Source of the DNA: Prolixibacteraceae bacterium
GTDB lineage: Bacteria; Bacteroidota; Bacteroidia; Bacteroidales; Prolixibacteraceae
DNA: 29,187 bases
Direction: 5' to 3'
NCBI GenBank assembly: GCA_023228025.1
Contig: JALOCD010000055.1
Span: forward strand, 1 to 29,187
Part shown: positions 15,571 to 24,200 of the stretch, piece after piece
How the letters are laid out: the number at the start of each line of letters is the position of its first letter
Position numbering within the stretch: position 1 is the stretch's first letter
Translations under genes and position numbers: made by a program
Notes under the pieces: generated by a model
Told to the model about the DNA's origin: nothing
The model's database searches: none
Seen by the model: the letters and a program-made list of their open reading frames with translations, nothing else

Positions 15571-16878
15571 TTATCCCTCCGAATACCATTTAATTTGTTG
15601 CGATGCGCGCATGACTATAGCCAGAATGACAAACAATCCGATGCTTCCGGCAAGCAGCGCGTAATCCTGCAACTGCAAAATGGTAAACAGGAATAAATAG
15701 AGGCCTGTCTGCAAAAGTGCTACCCAGCCAACCGTGCGTACATTCTGCAACATTGTAAAAGCAAACCATGAAATTAGCAATGTTACGGCCACGGCAGAAA
15801 TCAGGTAAGCCCAATTGAACCCGATTTGCTCGCTGATGGAGGTCAGAAGCGCGTAAAAAATCAGCAAGGCAAAAGCCACCAACGAATATTGGAATGGGTG
15901 GATCCTGGTTTTGCTTCTAATTTCAAGGAAAATAAAGATAATAAAGTTCAAGGCAATAAATAGGATGGCATATTTCACTGAACGCATTGATTTTTGGTAA
16001 TGATCTACCGGAAGGAGCAGTTCAACACCAAATTTTGCGTCGTGTGTATTGTATTTCCGATCGACCCATTGCTGTGGAAAATTACGGTTAAGGTGGGTCA
16101 CCCGCCAATCAGCCGTAAACCCTTTTACGGTAACCTGACGGTTCGCGGGAAGAAACAGACCACTAAAACCCGGTTGTGCCCAGTCTGACTTCATACTAAC
16201 TTCTGACGTTTTGCCCAGCGCTTCCACAGAAAGGTCCTCCGATCCGTTTAAGACCAGTTCTATTTCAAAATTCATGGGCCGTTTCAGATCAATTGAATTG
16301 ACCTTTACTGTAATTCCCGACTGGAACAAATCATTATCTGCAACGCCGGGATCTACTTTGCATTTCTGACCATTGAGAACCAATTCAGGCAGGTTTTTGA
16401 TGCCGCGCATGTCTGAAACCCCAATGGTGAAATAGGCCGCACTCCAGTTGAAATTCGCATTTGGAAGATCCAGTTGCGAAACATCAGGCTGGGTAAACGA
16501 TCCTTTCAATTTTAACATTCCTTCGTAAACGACAACTTCGTAAATTCCCCTCTTCCTCGTTTCCGGATAAAGAACGCCTTCAGTTTTTATGGTGTTAGGC
16601 AGAAAATGTGCCACACCATGTCGTTCACTGGTTCCCTGATTCTTCTCCCCCGGCTCAGTCACAGTAAACGGCACATTCAAAACTGGACCGGCAACCACCT
16701 GCTTCCCTCCCCATTGCGCGTAAAGTTCATTTTTCACCTTTTGGCTCAGATCAATCCGCTCACGAATAACATCCTGAATCAAAAACGAAGGGATTAGCAG
16801 CAAAATGGCCAATCCTGAAACGATAATCATCTTAACACTGTAACTGCTCAAGAACTGTTGAATACTTTTTGCTTCCAT
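15571..16878 (-). CDS. creD: CreD-family inner membrane protein
   Basis: 435 residues matching the CreD layout: an N-terminal membrane helix (SVKMIIVSGLAILLLIPSFLI), the ERIDLSQKVKNELYAQWGGKQ segment with the family's GGKQ/GPVL region (QVVAGPVLNVPF), a large periplasmic beta domain, then LLLPVDHYQKSMRSVKYAIL entering about five C-terminal helices (LFIALNFIIFIFLEI and so on). CreD is linked in enteric bacteria to the CreBC response to envelope stress and beta-lactams; its biochemical role is not established. I chose ATG at 16878 (MEAKSIQQFL), not the upstream codon at 16911, because that one would overlap the operator-like site. Upstream lie a winged-helix regulator and a six-helix protein, a set that recurs in Bacteroidota as far as I recall. 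A strong terminator follows. Confidence 0.85.
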   Translation of the reverse strand: MEAKSIQQFLSSYSVKMIIVSGLAILLLIPSFLIQDVIRERIDLSQKVKNELYAQWGGKQVVAGPVLNVPFTVTEPGEKNQGTSERHGVAHFLPNTIKTEGVLYPETRKRGIYEVVVYEGMLKLKGSFTQPDVSQLDLPNANFNWSAAYFTIGVSDMRGIKNLPELVLNGQKCKVDPGVADNDLFQSGITVKVNSIDLKRPMNFEIELVLNGSEDLSVEALGKTSEVSMKSDWAQPGFSGLFLPANRQVTVKGFTADWRVTHLNRNFPQQWVDRKYNTHDAKFGVELLLPVDHYQKSMRSVKYAILFIALNFIIFIFLEIRSKTRIHPFQYSLVAFALLIFYALLTSISEQIGFNWAYLISAVAVTLLISWFAFTMLQNVRTVGWVALLQTGLYLFLFTILQLQDYALLAGSIGLFVILAIVMRASQQIKWYSEG

Positions 16879-16892
16879 GTAATTAAAGATTA

Positions 16893-16915
16893 AAAGTACT
16901 TTGAAGTACAAAGTT
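16893..16915. promoter_or_regulatory. Operator-like site upstream of creD
   Basis: AAAGTACTTTGAAGTACAAAGTT matches 20 of 23 bases with the site at 18043-18065 in front of the six-helix gene. It holds the palindrome AAAGTACTTT and a CTTTG/CAAAG dyad. It sits 15 bases upstream of the creD ATG and just after the regulator gene's stop, and is a plausible binding site for that regulator. Confidence 0.55.
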
Positions 16916-16929
16916 TGAAATTAAAAAAA

Positions 16930-17226
16930 TTATTGATTGTTGATGAGTTCTTCAAGTGCCGCCAAATGTTGGCGAAACAAAGCTTTCCCATGTTCAGTGG
17001 CTTTGTAGGTTGTACTGGGCTTCCGGCCAATAAATTGTTTGGAAACCACAACTACTTTTTGTTGTTCCAATGCTTTCAGGTGGCTCGCAAGGTTTCCGTC
17101 TGTCAGACCGAGTAGCTCCTTCAGTGCGTTGAAATCAAGCGAATCATTCACCATCAGCGCCGACATGATCCCAAGTCTGATTCGACTTTCAAATACTTTC
17201 TGAAGATTTGAAATTGGATTCTTCAC
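16930..17226 (-). CDS. Winged-helix DNA-binding transcriptional regulator
   Basis: The 98-residue protein is a single winged-helix domain of the ArsR/MarR-like HTH_34 kind: ESRIRLGIMSALMVNDSLDF (helix 1), FNALKELLGLTDGNLASHLKALEQQ (helix-turn-helix with recognition helix GNLASHLKAL), then a wing with VVVVSKQFIGRKPSTTYKAT and a C-terminal dimer helix (GKALFRQHLAALEELI). There are no Cys residues, so metal sensing of the ArsR type is unlikely. It lies between the six-helix gene and creD, and the two promoter regions flanking it carry near-identical operator-like sites, so it probably controls both. The start is GTG at 17226 (MKNPISNLQK); no better in-frame start is near. Confidence 0.8.
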   Translation of the reverse strand: MKNPISNLQKVFESRIRLGIMSALMVNDSLDFNALKELLGLTDGNLASHLKALEQQKVVVVSKQFIGRKPSTTYKATEHGKALFRQHLAALEELINNQ

Positions 17227-17323
17227 ATGAAATTATTTACTGTTTAACGAATTATCCTCTATCACTTTCATTTGTTTATATTTTGTTTTCAATGGCCAAA
17301 TGGAATCGAAGATCAGCGAGGCT

Positions 17324-17380
17324 AATACCCATCCTCTAGTTGGCGGATTCGGTTGGTCCCGACATGGCGGGATGGGTATT
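17324..17380. repeat. 11-bp inverted repeat between the six-helix gene and the regulator
   Basis: AATACCCATCC (17324-17334) and GGATGGGTATT (17370-17380) are perfect reverse complements around 35 bases that are richer in G+C than the surroundings and include CCCGACATGGCGGG. There is no T tract on either side. It may be a small mobile repeat or a structured mRNA element in the operon. Confidence 0.55.
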
Positions 17381-17400
17381 TCATGATAACTGGGAAAAAT

Positions 17401-18039
17401 TTAACGTTCGTGCCTGTAAAACATCACTATCCCGTAAACGATATGCATCAAACCAAAACCAATTGTCCAAAAAAGAAGACCGTGATGAACGAAAATACCC
17501 GCCAAAATGCCTAAAACAATTTGTGTCAGTCCCAGGTAATGAATCTCTCCAAAAGTAAATTTCCCCGCATTGACCAGCGACAAACCGTAAAAAATCAGCA
17601 TAACCGAGGCAACCAGCATTAAATTGCCCTGCAACACCAAGATCAGTATAAAAATTCCTCCGGATACCAATGGAATCAATAAATGGACGAGTAATCGCCG
17701 GGTTGAATGAGTCCAGGCCAGTTGTCCGGACTTCCTGGCATTTCTTTGCGAAAAGAAAATTGCACCCAAAACTGCAAATACAAGGACCAGCATTGCATCT
17801 AATGCAAGATAATACCTGCTTCCAGTCATTGTCCAATCACCCGAACCATCCATATATTCGCCAAACGTAACATGACCTGAATCCAGAATAGGAAACCACG
17901 CAATTGCTGCTCCAATCAAAGCGCATACACCAGCAAAAATGCCGGATAAACCACTTAGCGACAAAAACTTGGACGACCGTTCCATAATTGCACGAATGGC
18001 CTGAAGATCTTCATTGGGACTAGTAGAATTATTTTCCAT
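17401..18039 (-). CDS. Six-helix integral membrane protein, function unknown
   Basis: The 212-residue protein has a polar N-terminus (MENNSTSPNEDLQAIRAIME) and about six hydrophobic helices: GLSGIFAGVCALIGAAIAWF, YYLALDAMLVLVFAVLGAIFF, LLVHLLIPLVSGGIFILILV, LMLVASVMLIFYGLSLV, YLGLTQIVLGILAGIFV and LFWTIGFGLMHIVYGIVMFY. A charged loop lies after the second helix (SQRNARKSGQ). I do not recognise a named family, although such proteins commonly stand with HTH_34-type regulators in this phylum as far as I recall. The gene has the best promoter of the window directly upstream, overlapped by an operator-like site, so it is probably repressed by the downstream regulator and leads the operon. Confidence 0.75.
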   Translation of the reverse strand: MENNSTSPNEDLQAIRAIMERSSKFLSLSGLSGIFAGVCALIGAAIAWFPILDSGHVTFGEYMDGSGDWTMTGSRYYLALDAMLVLVFAVLGAIFFSQRNARKSGQLAWTHSTRRLLVHLLIPLVSGGIFILILVLQGNLMLVASVMLIFYGLSLVNAGKFTFGEIHYLGLTQIVLGILAGIFVHHGLLFWTIGFGLMHIVYGIVMFYRHER

Positions 18040-18042
18040 TTG

Positions 18043-18065
18043 AAAGTACTTTGAGATGCAAAGTT
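18043..18065. promoter_or_regulatory. Operator-like site overlapping the six-helix gene promoter
   Basis: AAAGTACTTTGAGATGCAAAGTT is 20/23 identical to 16893-16915. Its last seven bases overlap the TAACTTTG -7 box of the minus-strand promoter, so a bound regulator would block transcription. Confidence 0.6.
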
Positions 18066-18088
18066 AATATTCAAAATCAAAAATACAA
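18059..18088 (-). promoter_or_regulatory. Bacteroidota-type promoter of the six-helix gene
   Basis: On the minus strand TTG (18086-18088), a 19-base spacer, then TAACTTTG (18059-18066). This matches the -33 TTG / -7 TAnnTTTG consensus, including the spacing, and lies 20 bases upstream of the ATG at 18039. Confidence 0.75.
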
Positions 18089-18101
18089 TAGGTTTACACA
18101 A

Positions 18102-18142
18102 AAAATCCGATAAATCTTCATGATAAAAGATTACCGGATTTT
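18102..18142. repeat. Imperfect hairpin upstream of the six-helix gene
   Basis: AAAATCCG (18102-18109) pairs with CGGATTTT (18135-18142), and AATCTT with AAGATT inside it. It has no clean T tract. It is located between the terminator of giant gene B and the promoter of the six-helix gene. Confidence 0.4.
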
Positions 18143-18197
18143 ATGGTGATGCTTTTGCTAATTTGGTTGTTTTAACGCTTTCAATCAAAATCTCAAA

Positions 18198-18252
18198 TAC
18201 CAGAATACAAAAAAGCGGTCTCAAATTGAAACCGCTTTTTTGCATTCTGGTA
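18198..18252 (-). terminator. Terminator of giant protein B gene
   Basis: A 22-bp stem joins 18198-18219 and 18231-18252. Its single DNA mismatch becomes a G-U wobble only in the minus-strand RNA. The core GCGGT/ACCGC is followed by six T in that direction. It starts five bases after the stop of giant gene B. Confidence 0.85.
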
Positions 18253-18256
18253 ATCA

Positions 18257-21200
18257 TTAATTATTTCCATATAGTACTTTTCCGGAATAAACCTTACTGC
18301 CCAGCATTACGCGGTACATGTACATTACCCGGATGTCTGACTTAGATTTAAATTCAGCATTGTTTAATACATTACTTTCAACAGGACTTTTGAATATTGT
18401 TTCTACCAGGCGACCGTTCACGTCGTAAATATCAATCTGAGCGTTAACAGCCTCCGGTGAAATGAATTCGAAACGTACCCTGTCGTTAAACGGGTTGGGA
18501 TAAACTTTAAGATAAGGTTCCGAAACTTCAGGAGCAATGATGGGCTCAATTTTAGCCGATTTATTGGTTGTTAAACTAAATCCTGAATGGACTATAAGAT
18601 TTCCTCCAGACAAAAGTAATTCACTGGTTTGAGCTCCTGACCAGTTACTGGAATACATCAAGGTGCTTCCGTCATAAAGACTGATTGCAATCTGATCGGA
18701 TGAACCGGGTTCGCCCTTATCTGTTAGATTTACCTGTAATGTAAGATTGCCACCAAGTGATTGTTCTGCCAATGGATTAGTAATATCCTTCAAATTGGCT
18801 TTTGACACAAATACTGCTGTTTGTGCTGACGGATTGGCGATATTTACACCAAGCGAGGTCATGGCGTTGGCTTTAATCTGGTAGGTATGAACAATGCCTC
18901 CAACTGTTCTTCGGAATATTATGTTCATATTTCCATGTATATTCTTACCTGACTTGTTGTAACCAACATTGAATCCGAAATTGGTTTTTAAGCCTTCATT
19001 TGCAGCATAAGTTCCAGCAGTTGATGTTGGAAGAATATAACCACCTCCTGTAATAAAATCGCCTACTGGTTTATAAACTGTTACAACAGTATTGTCAGCA
19101 GCATTATTCCTGGAATAATATTCATTTACTATTATTCCAATGGTAAATTCTTCATCAGTTGCATTTCCAATATTGACTTCCCAATTGTATGAGACAATAC
19201 CCGTTTTAAGGTCTGTAGAATTCACCAATGTTGGAGTTAACCAACCTGTCAAATCTGCACTATCTTTGGTAAACTTAACTCTTGCATTTCGGATATCCCC
19301 AGCAAATGTGTCATATGCCGGATCGCCCGTCAAAGCAGTTATGTCCTGTACTGTTGCCCTCAGTGTCACCGTTGCCGCACCCGAAGTAGAGCTTGCGGTA
19401 GCTACAATACTGGTACCGGTAAAGTTAACACGTGCATCTTCGGGAGTAATATCGAAAACATCAGTATCGCTGCTTCCCAGATAACTGCCATCTTCGACAA
19501 AGGTTGTAACAACCTGATAAGCTGGTATGGGCGATTGTGTCAGGATTAACGTGGTTTTTGCCAATCCATTTGCATCGGTTACCGCTGTTACCGAATGTAT
19601 GCCAATTGTAAAGAGGATGGTTTTACCATGAACTCCCAAACCTGAAACATTATCAATCAGTGTTGCTGACAAATCAGTCTGGTCGGAATATTGTTCATTA
19701 ACATCTCCGTTATAGGTCAGAGTAGTCGGTCGTTTCAAAACGGTTACTACCGTAGTACACTCAGATTTGTTACCATTAACATCAATAGCTATCCAATTAA
19801 ACGTATGCGCTCCAACATTCAAATGCATACCAGCAAGGGTTGGGAAGTTAGAACTTTCTATGCTATTGTACATGTATGTTAAGAACTTAACTCCACAAGC
19901 ATCGGTGGCTGTTGCATCGAACTCAGTATCAACAACTGTGTAGTATGTTTGATATGGATCGATGTACTTTGACGTTGATGGTTTGCACGAGATAACAGGT
20001 ACAACTTTATCCTGAACAGTCACCACCGCATCAGCCGTAGAAATATTTCCGTTCACGTCTGTGACTGTTAAGATCACCGGGTTTGCACCTACATTGCTGC
20101 AATCAAAAGCTGATTTTGAAACTTCCAATGAAGCAATACCACAGGCATCGGATGATCCGTTGTTAATGTCAGCGGCTACTATTGAGACATGTCCAGTTGC
20201 GTCCAATTGGATAGTAATGTTTTTGGAAACTGCTACCGGAGCAACATTATCCTGAACAGTTACCACGGCTAATGCTGTAGAAACATTGCCATTAACATCT
20301 GTTGCAGTTAATGTAACCGTGTTTGCCCCAACATTGCTGCAATTGAAATCCATTTTGTCGAGCAACAAGGAAGCAATTCCACAATTATCGAAAGAAGCAT
20401 TGTCGATCATTGGTACCGTGATAGAAGCTTTTCCTGCTGCATCAAGTTCAATCGTTACATTTCTTGTGATAACTGTTGGCTTAATTATATCAATCACTGT
20501 GACTGTTGCAGTTGCAGAATTTACATTCCCATTAACATCTGTTGCAGTTAACGTAACGGTGTTTGCTCCAACGTTGGCGCAAGTGAAGTTCATATTGTCC
20601 AAGGTCAATGTCGCAATTCCACAATTATCGAAAGAAGCATTGTCGATCATTGGTACCGTGATAGAAGCTTTTCCTGCTGCATCAAGTTCAATCGTTACAT
20701 TTCTTGTGATAACTGTTGGCTTAATTATATCAACCACTGTGACTGTTGCAGTTGCGGAATTTACATTCCCATTTACATCGGTTGCAGTTAATGTAACTGT
20801 GTTCGCTCCTATGTTGGCACAAGTGAAGTTCATTTTGTCCAATGTCAAGGTAGCAATATCACAATTATCGAAAGAAGCATTGTCGATCATTGGTACCGTG
20901 ATGGAAGCTTTTCCTGCTGCATCAAGTTCAATCGTTACATTTCTTGTGATAACTGTTGGCTTAATTATATCAACCACTGTGACTGTTGCAGTTGCAGAAT
21001 TTACATTTCCGTTAACATCAGTTGCAGTTAATGTAACCGTGTTTGCCCCAACATTGGCACATGTGAAGCTAGTAATATCGGTATCGAAGGTCTGTATACC
21101 ACAGGCATCGCTTGATCCGTCGTTAACTGCATCTTCAGCAATGGTTGCACTACCGGTTGCATCCAGCTGAACAGTGATGTTCTTGGTTACAACAACAGGT

Positions 21201-24200
21201 TTCACCTCGTCTTTCACGGTCACCACGGCTGTCTTGCTGTCAAAGTTGCCATTCTTGTCCGTTACTTTGAGAGTTACCGTGTTCTGACCAACATTCGTGC
21301 ATGCGAAACTGGTAATATCGGTATCATAAGTCAGTCCGCCACAGGCATCGCTTGATCCATTATTAACAGCATCTTCTGCAATGGTTGCACTGCCGGTTGC
21401 ATCCAGTTGAACAGTGATGTTCTTGGTTACAACAATAGGTTTCACCTCGTCTTTCACGGTGACTACTGCGGTCTTGGTGTCAAAGTTGCCATTCTTGTCC
21501 GTTACTTTGAGAGTTACCGTGTTCTGACCAACATTCGTGCATGCGAAACTGGTAATATCGGTATCATAAGTCAGTCCGCCACAGGCATCGCTTGATCCAT
21601 TATTAACAGCATCTTCTGCAATGGTTGCACTACCGCTTGCATCCAGTTGAACAGTAATGTTCTTGGTTACAACAACAGGAACAACTTTGTCCTGAACCGT
21701 TACTATTGCAGGAGCTGTTGAAACGTTGCCGTTTACATCGGTAACTGACAGGGTCACGTTGTTCGCACCAACATTGCTGCAATCGAAAGTGGTTTTTGAT
21801 AAGGCAAGTGAAGCAATGCCACATGCATCGCTCGAGCCACTGTTGACCTGAACTGCAGTTATGGAAGCTGCTCCAGCTGCATTCAGCTGAATCGTTAAAT
21901 TCTGGGCTACTGCCACCGGTGCAACTTTGTCCTGAACCGTTATAACTGCAGATGCCGTAGAACTGTTTCCATTAACATCGGTAACTGTAAGGATCACATT
22001 GTTCGCACCAACATTGCTGCAATCGAAAGTGGTTTTTGATAAGGCAAGTGAAGCAATGCCACATGCATCGCTCGAGCCGTTGTTTACCAGCTCTGCTGTT
22101 GTGCTACCATGTCCGGTTGCATCCAGCTGAACCGTTACATTCTTCGCAATGGCTACCGGAGGAATAGCGTCAACCACGGTTACATTGGCTGTAGCTGTGC
22201 TGACATTGCCGTTATTATCGGTAACCGTCAGCGTCACTACTTTGGGATTGGTTGCGATATCGGCGCACGTGAAAGCTGTTTTGCTTAATGCCATAGCTTT
22301 GATACCGCAAGCATCACTTGATCCGTTGTTAACCAAGGCTGCTGTCGTATTTCCGTTTCCGGTTGCATCAAGCTGTACCGTAACGTTCTTAGCTATCGCT
22401 ACTGGAAAGATTGCATCAACTACAGTTACCTCTGCAGATGCAGTAGTGACATTGTTGTTGTTATCCGTGACAGTCAATATTACAACATTCGGGTTTGTCG
22501 AAATATCTGCACAATTAAAGGCTGACTTGCTCAATACCATGGTTTTGATACCACATGCATCACTTGATCCGTTGTTCACGAGTGCTGCAGTTGTACTTCC
22601 ATTGCCAGTAGCATCAAGCTGGACGGTTACATTCTTTGCCAGGGCAACCGGAGGAACATTATCCACCTGATTTATTGTATAGCTTCCTTGAGAACTGCAT
22701 CCGCTAGCTGTGGTAACAGTCACTGTGTAGGTTCCGGTTGGAAGATTATTAACATCCTGGGTTGTCGCTCCATTGGACCAACTATAAGTATATGGGGTCT
22801 GTCCAGAGGTTACAGATAAGTTTAGAGCGCCATTGTTACCTCCAAGGCACATTACATTGGTTACTACTGCAGATAATACAGGTTTTGGATTAACTGTAAT
22901 AGTGACCGTGGCTGTCGCGGTTAAAACAGGCGTACAAGCCTCCAGCCCACCATACTCAACAATATAACCAAATATATTGCCTGCTCCTACCGAATTAGGA
23001 TAATCATTCCATATTCCTCCACCATAAAAATGAGCATAATGTTCTCCTCCACGGTTTTGATCTGTTGGGGAATATTGACCAATGTTAGCGCCACAATCAT
23101 TGGGTTCGCCACCAGCCCAGTTCGCATAATTGCCATTGATTCCCGTAGCTGTGTTTGCAGAACAATTACCGGTCTTGGACTGATTGGAGAAATGTCTGCC
23201 TAGTCCTCCATTTTCTAACCCTTCAGGACCGGTTACCCATCTCCAGGTTCCTTCATAAGCCAGATCGCTTGCACCCATCCATCCCTGGCCCTGTAACTTT
23301 GCAGCTACGAATGCCATTTCCGATGCTGAAGTAACAGTTACAAGATATCCCTGCATTCCGTTAAAAAACCTGGCAGAAGCATGAGCTTTTGCCTCCTGCC
23401 AACTGATGTTTGCTGCTGGAACCCATTCATAATAGTGGTTATTTCCGGAAAATGGAATAACCCCATCGTTTGCTTTAATGGTATAGGTGAACGTGACCGG
23501 ACTTGAGGATGGTGTAACTGAAGTATAAGTGAATGTATTATCCGGGTTCTTTACCAAAGTACCTAAAGACGGATTAGTATTGTCACTAACAGTCAATGTT
23601 GCTCCCTGCGGATGCGAATCATTGCCAAGAACATTGAACGTAACGCTGCTTCCGGCACAAACTGTAACCGCATCATTATTTGCAACAGGAGAAATATTTG
23701 GTCTGGTCACAGTAAAGGTACATGTGGTGGAATTATTGGAAGCATCCCTTGCAGTTAATGTAACACTAATTGTTGCCCCGGAGGCAATACTGGCGCCTGC
23801 AGCGGGACTTTGTGTAATTGATATGCCTCCTGAACCGCAATTGTCACTAACCGTCGCACTCGTCGTGTAATCTGGAAGTACATTCGTGCAACTTGCGATA
23901 GTTTGATTGCCAACACAATTGATAACCGGGATTGTCTGATCCTGAATTGTAACGCTTGCATTGGCTGAAGCTACATTACCGTTTATATCGGTTACTGTTA
24001 AAGCGACTGTATTTGCACCAATATTTGAACAATCGAAAGAAGTTTTACTCAATGTTAGAGAAGCAATGCCACAATTATCGGTCGAGCCGTTATTAATTTG
24101 TGTTGCAGTAATTGTTACTACTCCTAAAGCATTCAATTGAGCAGAAACATTCTGGGTTAGAACTGTTGGCGGTTGATTATCAGCAATAGTAACATTAAAC

